DNA from: Ectocarpus siliculosus
Taxonomy: Eukaryota > Sar > Phaeophyceae > Ectocarpales > Ectocarpaceae
Length of the DNA stretch: 64,000 nucleotides
Direction of reading: 5' to 3'
NCBI GenBank assembly: GCA_000310025.1
Contig: FN648471.1
Span: forward strand, 101,067 to 165,066
In this document: piece after piece, positions 35,180 to 47,948 of the stretch
Position numbering within the stretch: position 1 is the first letter of the stretch
How the letters are laid out: every line of letters begins with the position of its first letter
The notes under the pieces: generated by a model
Told to the model about the DNA's origin: nothing
The model's input: the letters and a program-made list of their open reading frames with translations, nothing else
Database searches by the model: none
Position numbers and translations under genes: made by a program

Positions 35180-35187
35180 ACTATAAA
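35180..35187 (+). promoter_or_regulatory. Possible TATA box upstream of transporter copy 2
   Basis: CTATAAATAACC lies about 365 bp before the start codon at 35548 and about 140 bp before the block conserved with copy 1. The position would fit a promoter with a leader of about 300 nt. The equivalent place in copy 1 has only loosely similar AT-rich sequence (CATATATATTTTA near 16250), so this is tentative. Confidence 0.25.
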
Positions 35188-35317
35188 TAACCGGTTACGG
35201 AGGATCCATCTCTCTCTCTCTATCCCGCCCGTGCGCCTGTAGTCAGCCAGGATGATGATAGGAGTTCATCATCCGAAGACACGACTTATAGCCATAGTCT
35301 TTGATTAGGGGCATGGT

Positions 35318-35485
35318 GGACATTGGGGATCCGTGGATGATTTCGCGCGTGAATCACAGATGGGGGGGGATACACGGAGCCCCCGAGCGGGACGCGAGAC
35401 GCAATACTTGTAGAAGCAACCGAGATTCCACCGAGTGGAGGAAAGGAACGGGAGAGGGAGGGGGAGAGGGAGAGCGAGAGAGAGC

Positions 35486-35521
<36 letters not shown>

Positions 35522-35547
35522 GAGACGGGGGAAGGAGTACAGGGAAG
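35318..35547 (+). promoter_or_regulatory. Conserved 5' leader of transporter copy 2 with GA microsatellite
   Basis: 35318-35385 matches the copy 1 leader (GTGGAC...GATACACGGAGCCCC). It is followed by a long GA/GGGA tract (about 35446-35525) running almost to the ATG. The purine tract is also present but shorter in copy 1. This is likely the 5' untranslated region. Confidence 0.5.
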
Positions 35548-38500
35548 ATGGCATCTCTTCAGACCGAGACTGGGACGGCGACTTCAGCAACAAAGCGGCC
35601 CACCGAGCAGCTTCAAGAGATGGCATCTATGGCCTCCGACTCGAGGGCAGTTCCACCGAGTGTCGTCCAAAGCACCCCCGGGAGCTTCTCTGAAGCGATT
35701 GATCGCATTGGCCTTGGTCCTTTTCAGACGAGGCTGGCCATCATGTGCGGGATGGTGAGCCTGTTTTGGCGGTGTACCACTTGAGTGTACTGCTGTAGTG
35801 TTTTCAACGTCGTGTGTCGTGTGTCGACTGGTTGCTGCGGTGTAACTTGCTCAGGACTGTATCTGGCTTGGCAGGTTGGTACATACGCGCAGGGACCGGG
35901 CACTGCTCCAGTATGTTTGCATGCCCGTACTTATTGCTGTTTGGCGTAGCAAATCATAGGTGCAACTACATTTTAACTGGTTGATTCCAGGTACATTCGA
36001 GGAGGACGCATTTCACACTGTTGTTTGATATCTCGCAGGTTCTGTAGCAGTGCTGCTGTCGCCAACGGGGGTGGACTGCTGTTGTTGTTAGTGCGAGGAC
36101 AACAACCTATAGGCAGCAGGTCATCCCTACATGATTTTAAGTCGCCTTCTATCGTCGGTTTATAGTAGTGATCCGAATATACTGTAGTGGCACCCTGAAT
36201 AGTGAAATGCCCGAACAGAGGCATCAAAATCTAAATTTTGTCACAATCTCAACCCGATTGGCGGCATGTTACCACTATTGAGGACGGTGCAGGAAGGCCT
36301 CGTTGTGATTTGGACGATGTAGTGTCATTTCACACGTGATGGGCAGACACCTGCATTTTCACGGATACTGGTGGACATAACCAAGGAGTCGTACCACCAC
36401 GAACCCCACTACCACTACAGTAGTACGGGCCCGCAATTAAGAAAAATCCGTCTAGAGAATGAGGCTCAACTTTTTACGAAAAACAAGAAAAAAGGACAAA
36501 GAAACACAGCTCAATCTCGACCACAACATAAGAAACGTTCCCAGTAAGAAACATGATGCTACAAACAAGGGTTGCTAGGGGAGCGAGCGTGGATGAAGCC
36601 GTGGCCGTTGGGGCGTGGGTGCTGCTAGAGGTGGACCGGGACGAGGGAGTCAGGAAGTCCCGGAGGGCGACAACCCCCAATGTTCGCCACACACCGAGCT
36701 TTATTCTGTTATGCTCCATGAATATTGGTTGTGTGTTGTTGTGCATATTCTTGGCCAGAATTAAGAAAATAAACAAGAATCAGGAGGATGCGACAGTCCA
36801 AAGGAACAAGAAATGACTTTTAAGGGGGTGCAGAAAAGGGATTGTGACGCTGGCTCATTTCCTATACTTTAATCCTATACAAAGAAAGAAAACAACCTTC
36901 CCGCCAGAGTTAGGTGTCGCATTATATTGTCATCAGTGGAGGACGCCATGAAGAGGCATCGTGCGTGCTGGCACGTTCAGGTTTGCTACTGGAGCTGAAA
37001 TATCGAAGGTCGCAGCAGCCTCTGAAAACTGTCCGAAATCTGTGGCGGAACCAAGCGGCATCCAACACTTGTCACAGCCGTGCTCACCGCCACGGACCGT
37101 AAAACCCCTGAACCACGGGTCGCGTCCGCAGTAGCAAACCTGAACGCGCCAGCACGCACGACGCATCTTCATGATGTCCTCTACTGATGACAATAGAATG
37201 CGACACCTAGCACTCAAAATTGACCTTGTTTGAGCACCTTCCGTTTTTGCTCTTTTGACTAGAATTAGGTGCGAATTTTTATCTTGATTTCAAAAGAGGC
37301 CTGTGGAGGTAGACGCGTGAAATGTACGTTTTGAGCAGCCTCTACTGCCGCCCTGTGCGAGAATCAACGATTGCTGTTTTTCGCGGTGCCTTCCTACTGG
37401 TCTGGTGTGTCTGTTGTGCAATTTCTGGTGCTCTTGCGTTTGTTTTCAAAATTAGTCAACATCAAAATTCGTCTTCTGCACCCCCTTAAGAAAATGGACG
37501 ACTTCGGCTGGTCCTTCGACCCAAAATAAGGGATTGAGCCTCGACCCGATCCGGGCCCGTACTGTAACCCATGCCAATACAACGAAAAACTGTCGGTAGC
37601 GTGAACATCTCAAGCTTAAGGAATGACAGAACACGAAGTTTGATGTCGGCTAATGTTGAAAACAAACGCAAGAGCACCAGAAAACGCACAAGAGACTCGC
37701 AACACAAGTCGGAAGGCATCGCGAAAAAAAGAAATCGTTGATTCTCGCACAGGGCGGCACTAGAGGCTGCTCAAAACATACATTTCACGCTTCTACCTCC
37801 ATACGCCTCCTTTGAAATCAAGAAAAAAATTCACACCATTTAAAATTCAAGTCAAAGAGCCAAAACAGCAGGCACCCAAATAAGGTCTGTGTTGCCAGGA
37901 GCCTGGTGCATAGTACTAATATCACTAGAGGACATCCTATAGCAGCGAGGGGTACGTGTTGGTGCGCTGAAATCTGCTTCTGTGGTGGTGATATCGGGCG
38001 TCGTTGAAGTAGCCTACAATCTCCGCAAATCTCCGAAAATTAGACCGACACCCAGTGTCTTGTACTACTTGTGCTCGCCGCCACTGACCCCAATCTCCTG
38101 AACTGCGGGTTTACAGCAGTAGCTGATGCCACTAGCTACTGCTGACAACCCTCCGTTCAGGGGTGTACGGTCCGTGGCGGTGAGCACGGCTTCTTCGCTT
38201 TTTTACTAGGATGAGTGGTCGTGCCCGTGATTTCAACTGAGATGAGGGGTCGTGTCGTGCCCGTGGTGTGCTGTACAGCAGATTAGGGCCGTCGAAATTG
38301 TTTCAGCGTGGCATCACAGCAGCAGGGAGCGTGCGTTGTGTGACGTACGTAGGTACACAGAGTGTAGCGCGTTTATTGTACTCTCTTTCCGGCACACATC
38401 ATCATCGTCTGTCGCTGATCCGTGCACCCACAGATGATGCGTGCGACATCGAACGCTGTAGGATGCAACAAGAATAAAGCGCGCATACTTTTGCACGCAC

Positions 38501-41500
38501 CACCGATTTGTTGTGGTTGCATGCAAATATGTGTGTCTTTCTCGTCTGTGCTCTCCCATCAGATTAGTATTAGCCGATGGTTGTCCGTCTGTGCCTATAC
38601 CGCTTTCGTCGTGACAAAAACGTCGTCTTAGATTCAAGAAGATTTCAAGCACGCATAGCGTTTTGCACACAGGTTGATGCAGGTATTGTGCTGGTTGTGT
38701 GCGAATCTTCATCTCGTTTGTGTCCTCTATACCACCTTGAGTCACCTGGTAGTAACAAGTGATGACAAACGCAAGTTCAACTGAAATTCTGCGTTTAAAA
38801 AAAAGTCGTACATGTAGAAGACGAGCACGGTTGCCTGACGCAAACTGCGACCAATGTAACTATACCTGATATTGTACACAGATTCAGCGGCATCGTCCAA
38901 TCGTGCGCCGACGTGGTGACTCCTTGATGGACTGCCCTTCATCTGTATTGACGTACGCGTGCGTAGCTACGCCTGCTCTCGCGAGGAACGCAGGATTCCT
39001 CGTTACAACACAAGATAAATGCCTACTCTTGGAACTCCCGATACACACCAATTTCCGACTCTTCCCGCCGTTGGTAGATACAGGAGCAATTTGAAATGCT
39101 CGCTTTTTCGCCGATTAGATTGAACTTGTTCCGTTCCCGTAAAAACGTTCATACTGCTGTGCCTCGAACGGTACCGTAGTAGTGTCTGTGTTGTGGCTAG
39201 TTCTATCAACTTCGCGAACAGACAACAACCGAACACCACTGTCTTGCCTTCAATGGCGCAATCACTTCAGGTGTTGGTTCACTATGATGTATTGGAATGG
39301 CTGCTTGACTCGTGCGTGGTAGTCTAGCGCAGCAACAGATTTTTCGTCATCTGCTGCAGCGTATCGCTGTACTCCGTGGTATGGGTGCTTATCTAGTTGT
39401 CACATAACCGACGAAAGCGCTACAACCACAGAGGGACATGAGCATTGTTTACGGTAGTGCAGCAGCCGTTTTGTGGGCATGCGTACCTCACACCATGGTG
39501 CTAGCGGACGGAACGGCTTGACTTGAATCTAGACAAAATGCTCATCACTCGGCCTTGTTGAGGAACTGAGTCTGTTTCTTCTTCCCTGCTGTCGCCGGGG
39601 GGATATGTGCGGACCTCCCGTTTGGGGAAAGAGGAAATTCGAACCCCCAACCTTCCATTCGCTATCTGCCTGGGTTTGTTTCCATGCCTGTCCGCGACTC
39701 TGTTTTTTGGTGGTGCTTCATTTGTCGGTTCGTGCCTTGCCGCGTCTCTCCTTTTGTCTTCTTTCGCTCACCAGGGGTGGGTAATCGACGCGATGGAAAT
39801 TCTTGTGGTGGCGTTTGTGCTGGAAGACATTGCGACCACGTTCGAGCTGGGCAGTGTCGGAAAGGGGCTCATCGGCAGTGCCAGTTTTTTTGGTAAGGCG
39901 AGAAGCACGGGCGCGAGCGGCCGGGGACCGGGGGCAGGGGTAGAGAGAGTAACAGACAAGGAGATATTTCCAGGCGTTTCCAAGGTATCCCACGTGTGTC
40001 CGCAGCAAGGTCAGCGGGCACACGCCGTGCGTTGCCACGGAAAACATTCGTACGCCAGATGCCACCATCTTTGTGGTTTGCCTTTTGACCCCGTTGCTCG
40101 TCTCCTCAACGCGTTCTTCCCTCTCCGCTGCAGGGATGCTCGTTGGCGCGGGTTTCTGGTCCATCTACGCCGACAAGCGCGGCCGCAGGACAGCCTTCGT
40201 GTCGTCCCTGGCCTGCGTCTTTGTCGGCGGGGTCTTCTCCGCTCTGTCACCGTCGCTGTATATCCTCTGCCTGTGCCGGGTGCTCGTTGGCTTCGGAGTA
40301 GGAGGTAAGGCAGGCAGGACACACAAATTGCGCCCTCGATCTATGTGCCAGCTTGTTTGCACGTTTTTCAAGCTTGCCTGGGAGGATGTTTCCAATTAGG
40401 ACGGTCAGCGAAACAGCCATTCAAGGGTCAAACAGAGCAAAATAGCGAACTAACGACCACAATTGCCGCGCAGCCAGCCAAGCCCCCCGTCCACTTCATT
40501 CAGCGGTTCCTGTCTCCGTTTCCGCTGTTCAGTTAATCACAACTTCAGAGTATGCCCTTTAGTCCAGCCATGCATTGTGCACATGTTGGGCAGTCCCGTG
40601 ATGAAATTACAGATGCTTGGAATCTATCTCGTCCGTCGCAAGGTCAAACGGCGAGGGCTACACACCTGTATGAATAAAACGGAAACCGCTAAACTCATCA
40701 GAGACAGCAGTCAAGACGACACAGTTCCTTTCGCCGCAACAGCACTCAGCAGTGCACCCGGCGTCGTCCTCCGTTTCAACCTCTGACGGCAGGTAATTTG
40801 CCGGTGACAACCGCGCTCGTCACCGAGTTTCTGCCAACCGACGAGAGGGCCAAAATTCTCTGCCGAGTGGCTGGAACTTTCTGGGGCGTCGGTATGATCT
40901 CCGCGTCCCTTCTTGGTCTAATCCTCGCCAATGTTCTCGGGCCTGGGTGAGTGCTGAAGTTTCCTTCCGAACACCCTTGTCTCCTCTCCCCCGCTTCGCG
41001 TGACTGTGAGCACCACATCCCCTTCACTGGCGCGCGCACGTATGCATACCTTTCGTTATTTATGGGAGCATACACGTGGTCCACAGTAGTGGTGGGGCAG
41101 GTCTAGTGCTGCATGTGTTGTGCTACAAAGTATCAATGGTGTGGGTTATGGCTACGAACAGCAGTTACGGCTTTGGCGTTGTGTCTCCCTCCAACCACCA
41201 TCTAGACCTCCCCTACGACTTCGTCCGACGAACGTTCAACATCGTACATGCCCCCGACATGACGATACACAACGCCCGTGCCTTGACGACAACCTTTGCT
41301 TGGATATATGGGTGGGGGCATAATCCTCTCGATCACGCCTGCCACTACCTTACACATACCCTCGATGCTATCTGCAGCTCGCGATGTGATAAACACATAC
41401 TTTCCATCCTTCCCCGCACGAGATGAATCCTATTGATGCTGACATCCTGGCGTGGCGCCTGCCCTATCGATGTCCTCGAACGAATGTGGCGTGCAACAGG

Positions 41501-44500
41501 CAGGAAGAGACTATGTGGCGCTGGTTTCTGGGGGCGGCCGCGCTTCCATCAGCAATGGTGGCCGTGGCTTACCGGTTACTTCCTGAATCTCCTCGCTTCC
41601 TCCAGGTCATGGGGAGGCACGACGAAGCGATGCAGGTGTGCTGCGTATGTGGTGTGGTGTGTGGGTTGTCGTATGGCGTTTAGGTCCAGGTGTAGTTTTA
41701 GACGTTGCTCTCTTGAAGGTAGGGGCGCACGTGCTGGGATTCGAAGACAGGGAGGGCGAGGCCGTCAGCGCGCGTTCGACAGACATGGGGGTCAATTTGG
41801 CGTTTATTTTGTGATTTCCACGCGGGATGGGCGTGTGTGTGTTGTCGTGCGACACCGCATTGCGAGGTCACTTGTGGAAGTATGGTGGAGCTATCGTTGC
41901 AGGGAAGGAGGAAAGATGTCTACTGTGCCGGGAACCTCGGATATTGAGAAAGAAGTTGATTGAGGTACTATGTTCTACATCCTACAGGTGTTGGAGAGCG
42001 TGGCGAGAATAAACGGCAAGCTTGACGTGCTCGGGTTGGACTTTTCAGGGCAGGCTGCCGGTGAGGGAAATACTCTTCGCCTTTGGGCGACCGGGTCATC
42101 AGGTTTCTATCCGTAGTCCCGTGTTTTCGAGGAGAGGAAGGGGGGAGGCGGTGAGAAGAGCAAGGAATGGGGGTGTAAGATGTTGAGAGCTCAGATTCCG
42201 AGGGAGGCTGCTTTGCATAGTTCGCTCTCTTGTCTCATCGCGACTACAATGCTGCCCCTTACCCTTTTTTCGACAGGAATCTCAGGTTCACAACTTAACA
42301 CACGGTTCGTCCGGAACGGTCGATGTGCGTAGCGGTGCAGCCGACGACGGCAACGGTCCACGGGATGTATACATCCAGTTGTATCAATTGCTCGAGGTGC
42401 CATGAGCTACCCAACGCTACCGTTCCGTGTACAGCAGTGTACGCGATCTCCCCCGCCTTAAATGAAGCGCGTGTGTCGTGTGGTTTGGTTGTGGGCGTCG
42501 GAGATGTTTACGCCGACACAACCCCCACTCGTGTGTGATCGACGCCGGCGGCGACAAGCAGCTAGAAGGCTCCTCAGCTTGTGCGTGGGATGACGTCCTG
42601 ACCTGCTTCTACAAAGCAACATGCCCTTCGGCGGATGACAATGGCGTTTGTCACTCTGACAGGTCTGGGCTCTGACGGCGGCGGCCGCGACGGCGAAACA
42701 GCTGTGGCCGGGATCGGAGACGCCGCGACGTACGGGCAAGAGGCTGACAACATTGAGCCGGGAGAAGTGCGCGAGCTGTTCCACACTCCTATACTGCGAA
42801 GGATCACCTTGTCCCTGTGAGTATCGGTGGGCGTATCTGGTTCAGACGCGGGGGCGGCGGCAGCGGCAAGGGAGGGGGGATAGAGAATGTGTGAGATAAA
42901 AAGAGGTCGAAGATAAAAAGAGTGGCGAAGTTTTCTGTCTCCTGCACTCATGAAACACCCCCACCGATCCAACGTGTTCGATTCGTGGACTCCCTGTTTG
43001 GTGTTGCTGCACGATGTTGTTTCACATTTTTCTTTGTACTGATGCGGCGCCTAACTGACCGTATTTTTCCTCCCCCCATCGGTCGACCCACATTATCGTT
43101 TTTCTCTCCACCCCGCCGCGTCTCCGATGCTCATAACACCCGCTCTCATTACTTCCAACTATCAACGCTCCCTTTTTCTGTACATCTCTCACGGACGGTC
43201 ACGTTGTCGCCCTGGCATGCCCTTCCTTTCCTCCCCGCTGGCTGTGGATGCTCCGCTCGCCTCTGGCTTTATTTGTCCCGTGCGCGGCCAACGGGACCCC
43301 GTACTCGTTCCAGATGGGTGGTCTGGTTCACCCTGAACATCAGGTAGGCACAACCTACGAATATGATGGCTACGGAAAGATAGATTCGTCGCGATGTGTG
43401 GCGGCTTGCTGCGGCAAGCGACTGTTGCAAGATGTGCACTGACGTTGGTTCCTTGGTACGTTAGACCGCATGGCAGCGTTGTATACGAGTCGCCACCAAC
43501 ACCCCCCCCCGGCCCTTCCACACTCCGGCGTCCTCGCTGCCACTGTTAATATGCTCGGTGTGTACGATCACGTATTACTCTCTTGTCCTTCTTGGAGCGG
43601 GGACTATGGAACCAATTCAAAAGGCGTTCTTGGATTGGATGAGCTTGCACCGCGTACGTTCAACCAAAATTCTGAATTGTGTCAACAATAACCACACGGT
43701 ACTCAGGATGATCGCTCTTCTTGCTGTAATGATACGACGATGCTCCTCGTCTTGCCCTCTATCCCCGTACGTCATGGACCGCACCACTGAGCAGCTACTA
43801 CGGTGTGACCTTCTTGCTGCCGAGGTACTACGATGAGGTATCGGGCGGGGAAGCGGACTTTGTGTACATCCTTAGCGCTCTCGTTGGGGCAACGTTCATC
43901 CCGGGTAAGTCTTGCCGTAGCACGGCGTGACCCCCGATGATGTGATCACGTGGAGGGATATCGTGCACGCAAGTTTATTTAGGGTAGTTGATCGTAGTTG
44001 TGGCATTGTCACGGTCGGGGTCGCGTTGAGTCCTTGGCTCAACGGTAGGCCTCGCTTTTCCGGCACTCTCCTTTTGCGTACTTGAATAGGTATGTAAATG
44101 TGCAGGTCTTGGCGATCTGAATTGCGTGCCAAGACAACCAGGGTTGTGCTGCGCGACACCTTCTCGTTAGTTGACAGAACTCGTGCCCTCAATACGCCAG
44201 TCGACACATGTGGTACCCTGCACGACCTGTCCTTGTCGCCGCTGCTTGCTTCGCATGCCCACCCTTTGGAGCAACGGCCGCCGACAAACTGAGTTGGCAA
44301 AGGTCTGCTTTACGTCGGCCAACATCCAGCAGCGGACGGAAGCTAAGCGAACCACAGCATGCCGCTTGTTTTGTTTTGTTGTTGAAAGGATGCTACCCCA
44401 CCCCACCTCCTGATCCTGGTTCCTACAACAGGCGCGTTCGCGGCCATGAGGCTGTGCTCTGAGCGTTGCCTCGGTCGCGTGGGTGCTCTCAAGTGGTCGT

Positions 44501-47500
44501 CCTTTGCCACGGCGACCGCCGTCCTTTTGCTGGCCATGACCCTGCAAGTGGAGGCCCTCTTCGCGGTGGCGTCGCTCTTTACCCTGTTCGTTGTCAGTGA
44601 GTGTGCTTGTGTTTGCGATATAGAGCAAAAAGACGGGCGGTGGGGCTTCGGCTCATACTCTACCATAAGACAGACAAAGAGAGATCGGACGGCGGCCGCA
44701 GGGTGGTACTGTTCAGATTGTGACGAAGCAAAACCTAAAGCCTCACCCGCCGTGACTTGACCGCGTGTCGTACCTGGATATCTTGCGGCTGCAGTCATCC
44801 TCCCGTGTCGGCGTTCTCGTTTCCCGCAGACTACCAATATCCTTCGCCTACTCATCGCAGTCAAGGTCGATGCCACCTCCCCCACGCGCTGGGTACAATC
44901 AGGTTTTGCATTCCTTGCCCCCTGCGGTTGTGATTTCAGGGACGTGCAAAATATTTTGACGAGGTGGTTTTCGGTGCTGAACTCGTTGTTCTTGATGTTG
45001 CGACGACCCCTAGATGGTCAAGATCATTCGCGCTTCTAGTTGAAAGCGATTACAGTGGGGGTCCCTGTTTAGTGCCGGCATGTGCCCCGAAAATTCACGG
45101 GCACCGTACCCGCCCGGCACTAGTCAAAGTACTGACAATGACTTGGAAATTCAGTTCGTGCCCGCCGAAAATACTGGCACTATACTGGGCACTAGCGCTA
45201 TTCAACCAGCACTAAACAGGTACCCCCAATGTAAACCGGCGTGTCGCTCCTCCAACCATTACTTCCCAGCTCGTCCCTCAAGATTGTAGGCAGGACAAAC
45301 CTAGAAGATGGAGCGTAGTGTTGTGTTTCGATGGTCGTGTGTCGTGTGGCACAGGTGGCGTTTGATAGGTGAAGGTCCATTCCCTAAAACGTACCCGAGA
45401 TTCTACAAGCACACCGAAGCCACTCACAGACCCCCACCCCCACCCTCCAGGAGGACCCGTGTAGCAGGGGTTTCTGATTCCTGCTACTCCCCTCCCCCAT
45501 ATTGTTCTTACGCTTTAGTCCAGTTTGGTTGAGGGTTTACTACATAACGGTAGGGTTTCGTGTAGTAATACCTGTGTAGTCTTATTGCATACCAGGTATC
45601 AGTCGGGTTTAGTTTTGCAGCATTAAACCCATAGAATGTAACGTGAATCACTTGGAAGTAGGTCACTTCCAGCATATTGCAAAACCGTACTCCTATATAG
45701 GTTTCATCACTATGCCACACAAATTCCCAGGCATACAGTAGACCTGCCTCCCGTAGGTGGTGCTTAATCTAACTTGGTGTAGGACGTCAGGCATCTCGCC
45801 ACACGGGCCCTCTTGCACCCGCCAAAACGATACTTGAATATGTTGGCATGTTGGCGAGGTTTCTGTTGGAAGTATTAGCGGTGGTTTGTCTTGACGGTGG
45901 TTCGTGGCCCTTGGTCAAAAGTGAGCACGCCTCCCCTCTGCACTCTTCTCCCCCCCCCACACCCCTGCGCTGCTTCGCGACATTTACCGGCAGCTATCCC
46001 TGGGATTGTCATGTATGTCTTGACGCCGGAATTGTACGCGACAAAGTACCGAGCAGTGGGCTTGGGAGCCGCGAGCTGTGTGACGCGCGTGGGAGGTGCG
46101 GGGTATTGTGCGCTGGCCTTGCCGCGTTGACGAGCGTTTTCACACAACGTCCGCCACGATGTGTTGTGTATGTTGTTGTTGGCTTGTTTGGTTTTGTCGC
46201 CTGGTGTCACATGTACCCGAGCTCGTACGGGAAATGCGTAAGAATATGGCAAACGTATCACGGGTCAGACTGCCGGGCCTGTGTGGTGGGTGTATGTTTG
46301 TCTCTTGGTATCTTTAGTGTTGTTACTCGCTACTGCTGCTTCAAGTTGAGAGTCGGGTTCTGTGGGGAAGGAGCGGGGTTGTCTCTCTTGCTCCTGCCCC
46401 ATACATGGATACACATTTGTTTGTTGATTGACTTACCTGTGTGGAGCTCACCCTACCGGAGTGACATGCCCATCGTCGCACCACTCCTGCATGCTTCCAG
46501 ACGAGTGGATTGTGTGGTATGCAGGGTCTTTCTCCCACGCACTCAAGCTCGGCACCACAGTCGAGGGCAAGACTCAAGGAACGACCATGCAGAGTGAATC
46601 ATTAAGTCAGCAACGCTCACGGCGCCCATACATGTGTCTTCTTGCGGACCTTGGCTCTTGTTTCCCTTTCTCTTTTCTATTCAGGTTTGATTGCCCCCAT
46701 GCTGGCGGAGTTGTTGTACGATCGGGGTGGCCCAGTGGCTCCTTTGTTGGTGTTCGGGCCGATCATGATCATCACCGGCATCGCGGCGGGTGAGTCTTGA
46801 GCCTCTTGCACGCTGCTTGTGGGCGTTGCGTTATCGATGCCTACCGTGACTCGCTGTAGGGTTCAGAAAAAAGCTAGGGTTTTGCTGCTTCCTATGGGCG
46901 CAACCTGTTGGTGTACAATCTGGTTGTTTGCAATTTGTGAAAGCAGTCCACTACTTGCTATCCAAACTGTCTGGCTGCTGGGGGGTGGTGAATCTCCGTC
47001 TACACCGCTATGCCCCTCAACACGTTCGCAATGCAACCGTAGATTTCTTTCTCCATCTGTGAATTAAGACCCACTCTTGGTGTGTGGTAGATATTACATA
47101 CTTAGAACTCGATTCACGGCTGGACATTGGGTTTCTACTATTCTCGCGTCATTGTCGAAAATCCTGCACCTTGTCGGGATGGCGAACGTTAGTACGTAGG
47201 ATCCAAGACCACTTGATCGGGCGCGCCTTGGCCGCCGGCCAATTGTAGAAAAACGGGGCTTTGCTACACGCGCACGATGCGTGATAGCATCGATCCAAGT
47301 GCTGCTTGGCGGGGATGTTTTCTAACAGCTTCACGCGTTCCACACAGCTTCACTAACGCAACGGCGACAAGAACCGTTCTATCTACCGATGACCACCTAT
47401 CTTCTGCACAGCTAGCCGCTGGATGTGGTCGATATCGCGGCGTTTAGGTTTACATGCGTCTCTAGCTACCCCCGATCGAGCTGAGAAACGCTTGGTAAGA

Positions 47501-47948
47501 GGGCCGAATGGGCTGTTTTTTATTCGCCAGGCTTCTCATGCGCCCTGCTTGGGTAATGAAGCCTCCAGTATAGCACGGCCGACAGCCGAAGTATCCAGGA
47601 TCTACTAGCGTTTGCCCTCCGGGGGTTGCGCGGGCCGTTAAGCCGCCTTATGGCCATGTTTATGCTGAACAAAGAATTATGGACACCCCAAAACACGGGC
47701 GTTCCTCGGATTTTTTGAAGATTTCTCCCTTCGGGGGTGTCCTTGTTTAACCCTAAACCTAAGTAATTTGGACAAGTGAAGCTATCAGACTACGTCTTCA
47801 CATGACATTCTCAGGCATGATTCCCGTCGAAACGGCCGGGCGAGAACTGGACGACGACAGCTGGGACCGCAAAGAACCGGCCAAAACAACACGGACATTT
47901 GCTCGCCCCCATGCGGAGCCATACTCCGACGCTCCTGTGGTTCCGTGA
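35548..47948 (+). CDS. MFS transporter, SV2/SVOP-like, tandem copy 2 (13 exons, 566 aa)
   Basis: Exons: 35548-35754, 39775-39892, 40134-40304, 40793-40946, 41500-41635, 41988-42102, 42663-42816, 43314-43343, 43795-43904, 44432-44596, 45994-46095, 46685-46789, 47815-47948. They sum to 1701 nt, with every phase as in copy 1. Motifs match the paralogue: FSEAIDRIGLGPFQTRLAI, GWVIDAMEILVVAF, ADKRGRR, LPVTTALVTEFLP, PESPRFLQVMGR and TPELYATKYRAVGLG. Exon 3 differs from copy 1 at 3 of 58 residues, while exon 2 differs at 8 of 40. Exon 7 is 33 nt longer, with a Gly/Asp-rich loop insert. The tail shares MIPVETAGR-LDDDSWDR but ends differently, next to a 115-bp tandem duplication. ATG 35548 is the only one in its frame before exon 1 ends usefully. 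It is probably a membrane transporter of unknown substrate; with copy 1 it may have diverged in substrate or expression. Confidence 0.86.
36907..37215. mobile_element. 309-bp MITE-like element with about 82-bp inverted arms
   Basis: GAGTTAGGTGTCGCATTATA onward (to 36990) recurs inverted at 37130-37215 (...GCGACACCTAGCACTC) with only a few mismatches. A spacer of about 140 bp includes GTGCTCACCGCCACGGACCG. No coding capacity. It lies in intron 1 of copy 2. Confidence 0.75.
37222..37888. mobile_element. Large foldback element with about 270-bp inverted arms
   Basis: The left arm (about 37222-37493, including TCTTGATTTCAAAAGAGG, TTTTGAGCAGCCTCTA and TTGCGTTTGTTTTCAA) returns inverted at about 37612-37888 (TTGAAAACAAACGCAA, TAGAGGCTGCTCAAAA, TTTGAAATCAAGA). 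The centre (37490-37555, with GGTCCTTCGACCCAAAATAA) is related to 61150-61210 in opposite orientation. It is probably a non-autonomous DNA transposon, possibly two nested ones, since a GGGGGTGCAGAA motif also occurs at 36826. Confidence 0.7.
38071..38190. repeat. Short inverted-repeat fragment related to the 36907 MITE
   Basis: GTGCTCGCCGCCACTGAC...CTGAAC at 38071-38102 pairs with GTTCAGGGGTGTACGGTCCG through GGTGAGCAC ending near 38188. The right arm is nearly the inverse of 37079-37113 inside the MITE, so this is a related remnant. Confidence 0.5.
45057..45227. mobile_element. 171-bp MITE in intron 10 of transporter copy 2
   Basis: The terminal inverted repeats are GGGGGTCCCTGTTTAGTGC (45057-45075) and the inverse of GCACTAAACAGGTACCCCC ending at 45227, with one mismatch in 19. 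The interior is rich in GTGCCCG/CGGGCAC and GGCACTA motifs. No coding sequence. I found no equivalent in copy 1 intron 10. Confidence 0.6.
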
